Assembly (NCBI RefSeq): GCF_002812085.1 | Contig: NZ_NPDM01000001.1 | Location: forward strand, 1,488,001-1,552,000 | DNA from: Leptospira levettii | GTDB taxonomy: Bacteria > Spirochaetota > Leptospiria > Leptospirales > Leptospiraceae | Direction of reading: 5' to 3' | DNA: 64,000 bases | In this document: one piece after another, positions 53,575-62,676 of the stretch | Layout of the letters: each line of letters starts with the position of its first letter | How positions within the stretch are numbered: position 1 is the first letter of the stretch | Made by a program: the position numbers and the translations under genes | The notes under the pieces: generated by a model | What the model was told of the DNA's origin: nothing | Databases searched by the model: none | The model's input: the letters and a program-made list of their open reading frames with translations, nothing else

Positions 53575-53916
53575 GAATATCATCAAGGTATGATTCCTCA
53601 ATACGCGGATTGAAACGTGCAAGTTTCCTTCTATACTTTCAAACAAAAAAAAATCTTTTGTCTTTCAGTTTACACTCCGTAACAAATTTTCCCTGCGCCA
53701 GCGATTGCAGCGGAAATCCTTTCCTTATGCAATGCATCTTCGCATTCATTCTGATTGGAAAGATTGGAGCGAAAAGCGCGGTCACCTACACAATCAAATC
53801 TAAATTAGCTAACGAATGTGAGGCGCCCAATGGAATCAAAATCGTTAGCTAAACAAAGTCCATTGTAATGTAGACAAAATTGTATCTCTGCAAAGCACCC
53901 CTTTTCCCTAAATTGT
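53575..53916. other. 342-base spacer with near-repeats and inverted repeat
   Basis: Two similar GC-rich stretches, GCGATTGCAGCGGAAATCC at 53701-53719 and GATTGGAGCGAAAAGCG at 53762-53778, and the inverted repeat listed separately. A plus-strand frame (53610-53852) runs through it but its sequence does not look like a protein and it stops inside the repeat. Confidence 0.5.
53805..53852. repeat. 11-bp inverted repeat with 26-base centre
   Basis: TTAGCTAACGA (53805-53815) and TCGTTAGCTAA (53842-53852) are exact reverse complements around a 26-base centre that contains GGCGCC. The arms resemble integron attC outer boxes (xxCTAAC...GTTAGxx) but do not fit the RYYYAAC/GTTRRRY consensus exactly. 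It lies 230 bases downstream of the lipocalin gene. Confidence 0.55.
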
Positions 53917-55104
53917 TTAAAAATGTACGATGGGAAGTTTGATAATCCATTCACATCCCTTTCCTATTTCCGATATGACGGAAAAAGATCCCTTTAATTC
54001 ATCAACAAGTAATTTCACAAAATGGATTCCAAATCCATTACCTACTTCACCCGATGTGCCCAAGGTAGAATTTATTTTGTCTGAAAATACTTCGTTAATT
54101 TGTTCTGTTGTCATTCCGATTCCAGAATCTTTAATTCGTATCATGATTGTTTGGTTTTCTATGTTTCCGATTTCAAAATCAATCTGGATTTCACTATGTT
54201 TCGGTGAAAACTTAATTGAATTCGAAACTAAGTTTCCAATCATTTGAAGGTATTTATTTTTTGGAATTTTCCTTGTACATATATTGGGATTTATGTTTAC
54301 TTTGATGGTTACTTGTTTCGTTTGCGCCTGTGCATGAAATAAACTAAACAATTGTTCGGCAAATTCTTTTATCGTGATATCATTGTTAAGCTTACCTTCA
54401 TCCGTAAATTCACTTATAAGATCATTTACCAAATTCAATACGGAATCACTACTTTCCTTCATCAATTTCATGTTAGAAAAATATTCTGTCATGTCTAAAT
54501 TCTCTTCTTCTTGAAGGATGATATCAGCTAATCCCGAAATACCTCCGATGGGGCCTCGAACATCATGTGCTAATATTTTAAAATTTTTAGATAATTTGAA
54601 ATTTTTTTCAGTTAGTTGATAAATGGTGTTTTTGAGTTTGATACGCTCCGTCACCTCTTTAGCAATGATTTCTAAAAGTTTGATTTTGTCTGAGGAAATT
54701 GAATTATTCTCTGTATCGATCACACAGATGGAACCTACATTTGATCCCTTTATCTGAATTGGTATTCCGTAATAGTATCTAAAATATGGACTTTGGGTGA
54801 CAAAGCCTTTCTCTTTGAACCTTTGATCCGATTTTAAATCTTTCACTTCGAAATGTGCATTGTTTAAGATAGTAAATTGGCAAACTGTTTCTTCCCTTGG
54901 AGTCAGAGTCGAAGGAAAGCCAAAATCACCAATGGTCCACTGGTGAAATGCATCAATCAGATTGATATGTGATATGGGTGTTCCTGTGATCCTTGCTGCT
55001 AATTCCGCGAGTCCATTGAATTCCTCTTTTAATGAAACATAATCTAAATTTAATTCTGCTAATTGGAGTAAACGAGGGATTTCATTTTTGGGAATTGTTT
55101 GCAT
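53917..55104 (-). CDS. GAF-domain sensor histidine kinase
   Basis: 395 residues, soluble. N-terminal GAF domain (about 20-170; ITGTPISHINLIDAFHQWTIGDFG, REETVCQFTI, GSICVIDTENN). Kinase part: HisKA with the phospho-His in LAHDVRGPIGGISGLADII near 190, and HATPase_c with MIGNLVSNSIKFSPKHSE, IKDSGIGMT and a FGIHFVKLLV G2 box. I start at ATG 55104 (AGGAATCAATCA upstream); the longer frame from TTG 55134 is less likely. GAF kinases sense small ligands or light. The divergent kinase gene starts 253 bases away and could be a partner. No cognate regulator adjacent. Confidence 0.92.
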   Translation of the reverse strand: MQTIPKNEIPRLLQLAELNLDYVSLKEEFNGLAELAARITGTPISHINLIDAFHQWTIGDFGFPSTLTPREETVCQFTILNNAHFEVKDLKSDQRFKEKGFVTQSPYFRYYYGIPIQIKGSNVGSICVIDTENNSISSDKIKLLEIIAKEVTERIKLKNTIYQLTEKNFKLSKNFKILAHDVRGPIGGISGLADIILQEEENLDMTEYFSNMKLMKESSDSVLNLVNDLISEFTDEGKLNNDITIKEFAEQLFSLFHAQAQTKQVTIKVNINPNICTRKIPKNKYLQMIGNLVSNSIKFSPKHSEIQIDFEIGNIENQTIMIRIKDSGIGMTTEQINEVFSDKINSTLGTSGEVGNGFGIHFVKLLVDELKGSFSVISEIGKGCEWIIKLPIVHF

Positions 55105-55357
55105 TGATTGATTCCTAATAAATTCACGATTCAAAATAGACTAAAGGAAACAGGAAATAAATTATTAAATTTCACATTTTAGTTTTCATTTGGATTTGAC
55201 ATTTCAATGTTTTTCATCGAATTTATTGAGTGAATCAAATAACCCAAGTATTTTTTTCTAAACAAAGACACGGATTTTCAAAGACCAAACATTGGCTGTC
55301 TTTTTAGTCGAATTGATATACTTTTTTAAGTGGCGATGTTCACAAAAGGACTTAGAG

Positions 55358-57568
55358 ATGGATATAAAATCAATCATTGAAAAAGCTGTGGACGAATCGA
55401 TCAGTGCCATTGCCATTTCAGAACCACTTGGTAAAATCATTTTTGTCAACAATGCGTTTCTAGATTTTTTAGGTTATACATCTAAAGATGAAGTCGTAGG
55501 AAGATTTGCAAATGAGTTTTGGATACCTTCTGATCATGAAAACAATGTGACTGTTTCCCTTACTAAAACTGGTTCTTATTTTGGAGAACTGGAAGCAGTA
55601 AAAAAAAACAAATCAATTTTGAATGTTGTGGCCCAATTCAGTATTTCGAGATCGTTATCGAATGAGATTGAATACATTATTTTTAGCTTTTTAGAAAGTG
55701 CAAATCGCAAAAGTATAACCGATTCGATCCGTGAAACTGAAAATTATTATTCGCAGATCCTTGATTCCATCTCGGATTTAATCTTCTGTAAAGATTCTAA
55801 GTTCAAAATGACCTATGTGAACAAGGCCTGTGCAGATTACCTTGGACTCAAAAAATCAGATCTCATCGGTACGTATGATATTCCAGAAAACAAACAAGAG
55901 TTTATTGAAGAGTATCACAAAATCGATTCTTTTGTTTTCCAAGAAGGCAAACAAGTTAAAATAGAAAAGGAACCTCATTTAGCTAAAGATGGTTTAGTCC
56001 GTTATTTTAATACCGTCAAAACTCCTATCCGTGATCAATATGGAAATATAAATGAACTTGTTGCAGTAGCAAGAGATATCAGCGATTCAGAAGACATCTT
56101 AGGAAAATTAAAATTAATCACGGAGATTACATCTGATTATATCTATACTGCAAAAATCATTAATGGTGAAATTATTGCTGATTGGAGTTCAGGGAATCTT
56201 TCAAAAATCGTAGGATATACAGTTGAGGATATTGGAAATATCGGAGGTTGGATCAATATCATACATCCAGATGACATTGGTAAGATTGAAAATCGTGTAG
56301 CTGAAATTCTTCAAGGTCATGTAGGTGTTTCGGAATACCGTGTTTTGGCAAAATCTGGTGAAGTTGTTTGGATTCGAGATTATAGCAAACCATTATATGA
56401 CGAGTTTGGCAAATTATCCAAATTGATTGGAGCATCAAAAAATATTACGATTGAAAAGGAAGTGGAAACGAAGCTCAAAGAAAGTAACGAACGATTCAAA
56501 GCATCACTAGAAGCTTCTCTCGAATCAATTTATTTTTTATCAATAGTGAAAGACAATCATGGAACAATCATCGATTTCACTTTTAATGAAATGAATGAAA
56601 AAGGATCCATAAATTTGGGAGTCCCAAAAGAAGAACTGATTGGAAAAAGAATTTGTGAATTATATCCTATCAATTTAGAAAATGGATTTTTTGAGCAGTA
56701 TAAAGAAGTTTTTCTGACAAAAAAACCACTAGAACAAGAGTATACTATTCCAGACGGATATTACACACCCGGTTATTTCCATCACATCGTTTTGCCAACT
56801 ACCGATGGGGTTGTCATTTACAATCGTAACATATCTGATCGTGTCGCAAAAAATAAAGAACTGGAAACACTGGTTCAAGTCACAAATAGGCAGAATGAAA
56901 GGTTAAGAGAGTATACCTATATCACTTCTCATAACCTTCGAGCACCAATTGCAAATATATTAAGTTTATGTAATTTACTGAAAGATGATCCAGGTGATCA
57001 AGTTTTAGTCCAAATGATCGAATCTTCTGCGCAACAATTGGATCACATGATGAATAACTTAAATGAATTGTTAACAATTGAGAAAGATTCCCATTCATTC
57101 GTAAAAAAAGAGATACATCTAAAAAAAGAAATTCAAAATCAACTTTTGTTATATGTTTCTGATAAATCGAATCAAACAAAAGTAGACGTAATCATTCCAA
57201 ACGACTTAGTCCTATATACGATACCAGTTTATTTCGAAAGTATCGTTAATAATGTTTTATCTAATGCATTCAAATATATCTCTCAGAAAAGTATTGGTTA
57301 TATCCGAATCGAAACGAAAGAATCCGAAGATTTTATCATTCTCTCGATCACTGATAATGGAATTGGAATCGATTTGGAAAAATATAGGAGTAAAATGTTT
57401 AAAATGAATTCAAGGTTTCATCCTAATATTGAAGGAAAGGGTATGGGTCTTTTTCTAACAAAATACCAAATCGAATCTTTAGGTGGGAAAATTGAAGTAG
57501 AAAGCCAAGTAGGAAAAGAAACAAGTTTTCATCTCTACTTTCCAAAAATGCAAAGAACAAATGTTTAA
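55358..57568 (+). CDS. Multi-PAS sensor histidine kinase
   Basis: 736 residues, soluble. Four PAS domains in series (about 15-130, 130-260, 260-380, 385-510), marked by FLDFLGYTSKDEVVG, YVNKACADYLGLKKSDLIG, VGYTVEDIGNIGGWINIIHPDD (a PAS-PAC fold with PLYDEFGKLSKLIG) and an atypical fourth. The kinase core has ITSHNLRAPIANILSLCNLL near 530 (phospho-His in SHNLRAP), the N box FESIVNNVLSNAFKYI, and ITDNGIGIDLEK and GKGMGLFLTK. ATG 55358 follows AAGGACTTAGAG; TTG 55292 is an alternative. Multiple PAS domains suggest redox or ligand sensing. Confidence 0.93.
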   Translation: MDIKSIIEKAVDESISAIAISEPLGKIIFVNNAFLDFLGYTSKDEVVGRFANEFWIPSDHENNVTVSLTKTGSYFGELEAVKKNKSILNVVAQFSISRSLSNEIEYIIFSFLESANRKSITDSIRETENYYSQILDSISDLIFCKDSKFKMTYVNKACADYLGLKKSDLIGTYDIPENKQEFIEEYHKIDSFVFQEGKQVKIEKEPHLAKDGLVRYFNTVKTPIRDQYGNINELVAVARDISDSEDILGKLKLITEITSDYIYTAKIINGEIIADWSSGNLSKIVGYTVEDIGNIGGWINIIHPDDIGKIENRVAEILQGHVGVSEYRVLAKSGEVVWIRDYSKPLYDEFGKLSKLIGASKNITIEKEVETKLKESNERFKASLEASLESIYFLSIVKDNHGTIIDFTFNEMNEKGSINLGVPKEELIGKRICELYPINLENGFFEQYKEVFLTKKPLEQEYTIPDGYYTPGYFHHIVLPTTDGVVIYNRNISDRVAKNKELETLVQVTNRQNERLREYTYITSHNLRAPIANILSLCNLLKDDPGDQVLVQMIESSAQQLDHMMNNLNELLTIEKDSHSFVKKEIHLKKEIQNQLLLYVSDKSNQTKVDVIIPNDLVLYTIPVYFESIVNNVLSNAFKYISQKSIGYIRIETKESEDFIILSITDNGIGIDLEKYRSKMFKMNSRFHPNIEGKGMGLFLTKYQIESLGGKIEVESQVGKETSFHLYFPKMQRTNV

Positions 57569-57739
57569 AATGAATAAACTATTTTATTCACTAACAAAAC
57601 GTTAATTCATATTTTCCCTAAATTTTGAAGTTCAATATGGATCTGATTCAATTGGGTATGAAAATTTCCTAACTATAAACCAGTTACAATTATATTAATT
57701 TTTTATTTCCAACTTATCCTCAGGTCCGAAATTGAGGGC

Positions 57740-59014
57740 ATGGAATCTAGTAGAGTTCTTTTATTTGAAATCTTAAAATCAGAACGCAAACGTGCCAAAG
57801 CGCTATTTTGGCTTTTCCTCTCAGGAGCCGTAGCCTTACTTTTCCAAGTGCTCTTTATCCGAAACGATTTATTGAGTAAGAATGTACAGCCATTTCCAAT
57901 ATGGGTTCCTCCAGTTTATTTTCTTTTTAATACCTTGTATGCATATATACTCTTAAGAATTTTGGACTCCAACATACGTGATGGTAGAATTCCGCCTATA
58001 TCGATTCGTTATGTAGGTGCCCTAGTAGAGAGTAGTATTCCCTCTGGACTTTTGTTATATCTGGGAACCAATTTAGAAATACCAATCTTAGCACTCAACT
58101 CTCCACCAGAGCTTGCATATTTTTTCTTCATCATTTTAGCTACGTTACGTTTGGATATAGGCTTGGCTATTTTTATAGGATTTGTTTCTTGGGCAGAATA
58201 TTTAGGAATTGTTTATTATTTTCTGCAAAATACAAATCCAGGAGCAGTGGATCCATTATTGTATTCATTCCCGATTTACTTTGGTAAGGCGAATATTTTT
58301 TTAGTCGGTGGATTTTTATCGGCTTTTGTTTCGAGACAAATTCGAAATAGTTTTATCAATAGTTTGGCGGCAGAATCAGAAAAAAATCAAATCCGGGTTT
58401 TGTTTGGGCAACATGTATCTCCAGAGGTAGTGAATACATTATTGCACCAAAGAGATGATTGGAATGGTGAAGAAAAACACGTATGTATTTTATTCTTTGA
58501 TATACGTGATTTTACAAAATTTGCAGAGACTCAAAAACCAACAGACTTAATCCAATTTTTAAATCGACTTTTTCAAGATGTAATTATATGCATCAACAAA
58601 AATGGGGGAATTGTAAATAAATTTCTTGGAGATGGTTTTATGGCAGTATTTGGAGCTCCTATTTCCAATGGAACGGACATCCAATCTTGTGCGAATGCTG
58701 CAAAAGAAATTCGAAACTGTATTCAAGGTTTGGTGGATCAGAAAGAAATTCCTGCGATTAAAATTGGAATGGGAATCCATAGTGGGGAAGTTGTCACCGG
58801 AACTGTAGGATCTCGGGATCGGAAAGAATACACCGTAATTGGAGATGTTGTAAACTTGGCTAGTCGCTTAGAACAATTGACAAAAGAATACGGACGAGAT
58901 GTAATTCTATCCGAATCGGTTGCCTCTGCTTTGGTGCCTTCCTCTGTGGAACTGCTAGGAGAAACTCATGTGAAAGGTAAAGAAAAACCAGTAAGAGTTT
59001 ATGCTTTATTATAA
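57740..59014 (+). CDS. Membrane-anchored class III adenylate cyclase
   Basis: 424 residues. The N-terminal half (about 20-205) has about six hydrophobic segments. The cyclase domain (about 235-424) has metal Asp residues in LFFDIRDFTKF and NKFLGDGFMAVFG, the adenine-directing Lys in that second motif, and IGDVVNLASRLE near 374 with the conserved Asn and Arg. So ATP to cAMP is the likely reaction, though a nucleotide switch to GTP cannot be excluded. GAGGGC ribosome site. Terminator directly downstream. Similar to the many leptospiral cyclases that couple membrane signals to cAMP. Confidence 0.93.
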   Translation: MESSRVLLFEILKSERKRAKALFWLFLSGAVALLFQVLFIRNDLLSKNVQPFPIWVPPVYFLFNTLYAYILLRILDSNIRDGRIPPISIRYVGALVESSIPSGLLLYLGTNLEIPILALNSPPELAYFFFIILATLRLDIGLAIFIGFVSWAEYLGIVYYFLQNTNPGAVDPLLYSFPIYFGKANIFLVGGFLSAFVSRQIRNSFINSLAAESEKNQIRVLFGQHVSPEVVNTLLHQRDDWNGEEKHVCILFFDIRDFTKFAETQKPTDLIQFLNRLFQDVIICINKNGGIVNKFLGDGFMAVFGAPISNGTDIQSCANAAKEIRNCIQGLVDQKEIPAIKIGMGIHSGEVVTGTVGSRDRKEYTVIGDVVNLASRLEQLTKEYGRDVILSESVASALVPSSVELLGETHVKGKEKPVRVYALL

Positions 59015-59035
59015 CAGGAATTAAAAGTATGATCG

Positions 59036-59059
59036 ATGAATTTAGAATTCATTTTTTTT
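59036..59059 (+). terminator. Intrinsic terminator of the cyclase gene
   Basis: ATGAATT and AATTCAT (59036-59042 and 59046-59052) form a 7-bp stem with a 3-base loop, followed by seven further T residues. Confidence 0.7.
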
Positions 59060-59271
59060 AGATTCGAATCCGAGTGTTATTGATGACTCAGAGTATGGAC
59101 GATGCGAAGAGTAGTAAAAATGTAATTTTCCATCAATTTGATCGGTAGCTGGATGAATGATTTCCCCCAATTGAATTTGAATTGTATAAAAGTATTATTG
59201 AAAATTTAAGTTCAGGTGTTAGGACAACCTTTTGGTTCGTTAGTTTCGATCGGAAACACTCTATTTCAATG

Positions 59272-60084
59272 TCAGTCCGTTAAATCCACTTCTTCGAATG
59301 CCTCTGTTTGGTGGCGAAACATCCAAAGTTTATCACCTGAATAAAAATTGATAAACCCATCTCTCATTTCAAATTGTGAAATGCCTCGGAGTAATAAATT
59401 TTGTTCGAATTGCATCTCGGTTGGTAAATCCATCACGAGGATTCGGCGTGTGGTGATAATGGCCACTTTGTCATGGAGATTGGCAAAAGCACGAAGGCTT
59501 TCTTGTTCAAGGCTAATGGTATCCCAATGGTTCGTATAACTGTTGTATACGTAAAGTTTCCGTTCGCTGGCTACAAGGGCCGCTTTATGACCCATGGCTA
59601 CTTGGTATCGTTCTTCGCCAAAGATATGGCCCTTTTCCCATTCCGTACTTGAATTACTCACACCTAACAAATTTTTTTGAGATACAATGATACAAAGGTC
59701 ACCGTAACATTTGGAGTAACGGACATGTTCCCCTCTTGTCGAATATGAAACTTCTGTCCCATCAGATAAGAATGCTTTGAATGATAAATGGCCTTCCACA
59801 AAGTTTATGGTTGTTTGTATATAAGGATATGCTGTTTTATCGGTAGACCAATTGGTAAATGCGGTGACATCTTGTTTGACGGGAACCGAAGGAACATGTA
59901 GGTCTGGGTGTGGTCTTTGTTGTGGCCTTGGACGATTTTGGCCCACTGTGTCGATGTAGTATATGTCTCCGTCTGAAGGGTCGGGATTGGCAAAAAGGGA
60001 AGGGATGAGTCCGATCGTAACAGAAATCCCGATCAGGACAAAAAGCAATTTTCGAGTTTGTTTTGAATGCGACCAAAAGAACAT
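59272..60084 (-). CDS. Exported hypothetical protein with propeller-like repeats
   Basis: 270 residues, not recognised. Hydrophobic signal segment (about 12-32, ending SLFAN), a Pro/Arg/His-rich linker (NRPRPQQRPHPDLHVPS near 49-65) and then short beta repeats (about 35 residues each: FSLGEERYQVAMGHKAALVASERKLYVYN, IISLEQESLRAFANLHDKVAIITTRRILVMD) that resemble blades of a small propeller. One Cys pair, YGDLC. It is the last gene of the minus-strand run and 31 bases after the LOG-family gene. Confidence 0.72.
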   Translation of the reverse strand: MFFWSHSKQTRKLLFVLIGISVTIGLIPSLFANPDPSDGDIYYIDTVGQNRPRPQQRPHPDLHVPSVPVKQDVTAFTNWSTDKTAYPYIQTTINFVEGHLSFKAFLSDGTEVSYSTRGEHVRYSKCYGDLCIIVSQKNLLGVSNSSTEWEKGHIFGEERYQVAMGHKAALVASERKLYVYNSYTNHWDTISLEQESLRAFANLHDKVAIITTRRILVMDLPTEMQFEQNLLLRGISQFEMRDGFINFYSGDKLWMFRHQTEAFEEVDLTD

Positions 60085-60115
60085 AAACTAAGGTTTCCTT
60101 CCCGATGAATCTTCA

Positions 60116-60706
60116 TTAAATGGTATCTTCCGACAACCATTTCTCTGTTTTAGACGGAGAATAGTTTTGTAATTGAGTGAGTAAGTCCTTGGTTTCCCTT
60201 AGGACAATCACGAGATCCATATTTTCCTTTTTTAAAAAGCCAGAGACAACCATCGTATGGAACATTTGGACGAGTGAGTCATAAAAACCATTCCAATTCA
60301 ATAATACAATGGGTTTGTTGTGAAGTCCCAGTTGGGACCAAGTGACGACTTCAAAAAACTCTTCCATGGTTCCAAAACCACCGGGTAACACAAGAAAGGC
60401 ATCCGAACGTTCAAACATGATTCGTTTCCTTTCGTGCATCGATTCCACTTGGATGAGTTCTGATAAACCCATATGTTCGATTTCCTTTTGTTTCAGAAAC
60501 GTTGGGATCACACCAATGACTTTACCATGGTTCTCCAAACAACCGTTTGCCACAGCTCCCATAAGTCCCACACTCGCACCACCATACACAATTCCCATTT
60601 TATGTTGTGCAAGAATTTCACCTAAATGAAAAGCTTCCTTGTGATAGGAAGGGTCAAGTCCAGAAGAGGATCCACAGTAAATTGCGATGTTTTGTAAGAG
60701 AGCCAT
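60116..60706 (-). CDS. LOG family protein (TIGR00730 Rossmann fold)
   Basis: 196 residues. The nucleotide-binding motif PGGFGTMEEFFEVVTW near 98 (PGGxGTxxE) and the IAIYCGSSSG opening identify the LOG/lysine-decarboxylase-like family. Well-studied members are cytokinin riboside-5'-monophosphate phosphoribohydrolases; bacterial roles are not clear. Start ATG 60706 gives a normal MALLQNIAIYCGS N-terminus; the open frame extends upstream to 60742. Confidence 0.9.
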   Translation of the reverse strand: MALLQNIAIYCGSSSGLDPSYHKEAFHLGEILAQHKMGIVYGGASVGLMGAVANGCLENHGKVIGVIPTFLKQKEIEHMGLSELIQVESMHERKRIMFERSDAFLVLPGGFGTMEEFFEVVTWSQLGLHNKPIVLLNWNGFYDSLVQMFHTMVVSGFLKKENMDLVIVLRETKDLLTQLQNYSPSKTEKWLSEDTI

Positions 60707-60780
60707 CTGAAAGACAATATGATAATTCCATAGGAATTGCAAAGTGAAAACTGAAATCTAAAACTGGAAATGGATTCAGA

Positions 60781-61602
60781 TTATTTACGAAAACCGTAAA
60801 AAGCGTTCGTCATAAACTCCCATTCAGGTGTTGGAAAAAATTCTCCTTGTGGTAAGGTAAACCAAGGAGAGTAGGTTGTATCATTTTTCAAGATATGCAT
60901 TTCTTGGGAAGGCATATAACTTTGTGCTAACAGAAATAAGGTGTTACCATCCTTTGATTGGGCTTTGTCTACAACCATCACAACATGCCCGGGGGAACCT
61001 GCTTGGATCCATACATCCCCTGGTTCCAAATCTTGTAGTTGTTTTTTCTTAAGTTCTGATTTGAGTGAGATGGTTCCCGCATAACTATAAATAAATTGTA
61101 AATAAGTTTCGAATACTTCGCGGTTTGTTCCTTTTTTTGCGATCCCTTCTTTCCAAGTTGTTTTATTTCCCTTCACAACCACTCTATCCCCTTTCGCAAA
61201 TCGAGAAAAGGGAACTAACATTCCATTGCTGATGGAAAATGTGATTTTTCCCCATTCCTTTCGCGAATATAGATACTCTGCACGAAGTTTCATGACCGCA
61301 TCTGCACATTGGATGAGGTCTGATTTCAGTAATGGAAAATCTAACACAGCTTCATGGACTTGGTTTTGTTTTTTACTTCCATTGTACAAAAGCACGGGGC
61401 TTCCTTTTGGTTTTAAAGGAAAGTTTTGTAAGTAAGTAGAAAAACTTTCTTTAGGGTAAGTAAGTCGACTGTATCCGTTAGGTGGTGTGAATCGTTCTTG
61501 TATGGATTCGGAAAAAATTGGTGAAACTAAAAGAAAAGGGATAAGGAAACAAATTCCGCATCGCAAATCTAAATTGAATTTTAGTCCAAATTCCAATTTC
61601 AA
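60781..61602 (-). CDS. DUF4846 domain protein
   Basis: 273 residues. The DUF4846 domain is recognisable from KGSPVLLYNGSKK, AVMKLRAEYLYS, EGIAKKGTNREVFETYLQFIYSYAGT and DLEPGDVWIQAGSPGHVVMVVD, a papain-like/NlpC-type set in which a His (GHVVMV) and neighbouring Asp could be catalytic. A hydrophobic signal segment follows the start. I place the start at TTG 61602, which overlaps the stop of the preceding dehydrogenase as TTGA; the longer open frame to 61638 would put the signal peptide 30 residues in. A GGTGG site lies just before the TTG. Function unknown. Confidence 0.82.
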   Translation of the reverse strand: MKLEFGLKFNLDLRCGICFLIPFLLVSPIFSESIQERFTPPNGYSRLTYPKESFSTYLQNFPLKPKGSPVLLYNGSKKQNQVHEAVLDFPLLKSDLIQCADAVMKLRAEYLYSRKEWGKITFSISNGMLVPFSRFAKGDRVVVKGNKTTWKEGIAKKGTNREVFETYLQFIYSYAGTISLKSELKKKQLQDLEPGDVWIQAGSPGHVVMVVDKAQSKDGNTLFLLAQSYMPSQEMHILKNDTTYSPWFTLPQGEFFPTPEWEFMTNAFYGFRK

Positions 61603-62621
61603 CGAGTTACCACCAGCTTGATAGATTCTTCTAACCATGCTTCTTTCGCTTCTGCAAAGGAAACAGTTTTTGTGACAATTTTTTCAGGTGTAAACATTCC
61701 ATTTTGGATTTCGGGGTAAAGTGCTTTCATGGAATCGAGTGATTCCACTCTTCCGATATGGATTTCCGCACCTTGGTTGTACATCTCCAAATAGGGAATT
61801 TCAAATCGATTGGTCCAAAAAATTGATGCCGAACTGAGGATGGCATTTTTTCCCATGGAACGAGTGGCAAATTCCCAACCTTCTTTTGTGGCAGAAGCAT
61901 CACAAACCAAATCATACTTCTCACTTGGTTTTGGGAATGTTGTTACATGGGTCACTGGGATTCCAAGTGATGTAGCAAGTTCGATTCTACTGCGGTCAGT
62001 GTCCACATAGAGCACTTCCGCTTTTTTTGTTTGGTGGAGGTAAAGAGCTGTGTAAAGTCCAATACTACCTGCGTTTCCACCCACGACGAGTGTTTTAGGA
62101 TCTTTTTTTCGTTCTAAAAATCGACCTGCCAACTTCCAAACTTCGGCAATATTATCACTGAGACTCGCAATGCCAACCGGATTAATTTTAGGATCCATAG
62201 GAAGTAACATTTGTTTTGCGTAAGGAACCTTGATGAGTTCTGATATTGCACCACCTACATTGTGAGCACCAGGTGGCATTCCATAAGCTGAAGTATAAGG
62301 CACTGATTCACAAGAATTCGTATGAATTGATAAACACGATGGACATGTCCCACAAGAGATTTGAAAAGGAATCGCAACCACTGATCCAATTTGGAACTGT
62401 CCATAAAGTTCGTCCGATAAAGATTTGATACGTCCAACAAACTCGTGTCCTACGGGGAATGGTGCGCGGAATAATGTTTCTCCTCGTACGATGGGTAAAT
62501 CCAAATCACAACGAGCAATTGCGATGGGTTCCACAAGTGCTTGGTTTTCACCGTTAATGGTAGGAGTTTCTACTTCTTCCCATTCAAGGATCCCTTTTTT
62601 CCGAAAGACGAGTCGTAACAT
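61599..62621 (-). CDS. Zinc-dependent MDR alcohol dehydrogenase
   Basis: 340 residues. Zinc-type medium-chain dehydrogenase: catalytic-zinc residues Cys in ARCDLD (near 40) and GHEFVGRI (near 66-73), structural-zinc cysteines in CGTCPSCLSIHTNSC (near 98-112), and an NAD(P) Rossmann domain starting VVGGNAGSIGLYTA near 175. Resembles glucose dehydrogenase-like and threonine-dehydrogenase-like enzymes; the substrate alcohol is unknown. GGAGTG 7 bases upstream of ATG. It lies between a Rossmann protein and DUF4846, probably in the same transcript. Confidence 0.92.
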   Translation of the reverse strand: MLRLVFRKKGILEWEEVETPTINGENQALVEPIAIARCDLDLPIVRGETLFRAPFPVGHEFVGRIKSLSDELYGQFQIGSVVAIPFQISCGTCPSCLSIHTNSCESVPYTSAYGMPPGAHNVGGAISELIKVPYAKQMLLPMDPKINPVGIASLSDNIAEVWKLAGRFLERKKDPKTLVVGGNAGSIGLYTALYLHQTKKAEVLYVDTDRSRIELATSLGIPVTHVTTFPKPSEKYDLVCDASATKEGWEFATRSMGKNAILSSASIFWTNRFEIPYLEMYNQGAEIHIGRVESLDSMKALYPEIQNGMFTPEKIVTKTVSFAEAKEAWLEESIKLVVTR

Positions 62622-62676
62622 ATGACACTCCGTATACCGAACGGTCTACCATTCCCCTTTGATCAAAATTTGGCAA

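Noticed and set aside
53610..53852. 80-codon plus-strand frame
   Set aside because: No ribosome site or family resemblance, and it ends inside the inverted repeat; likely chance.
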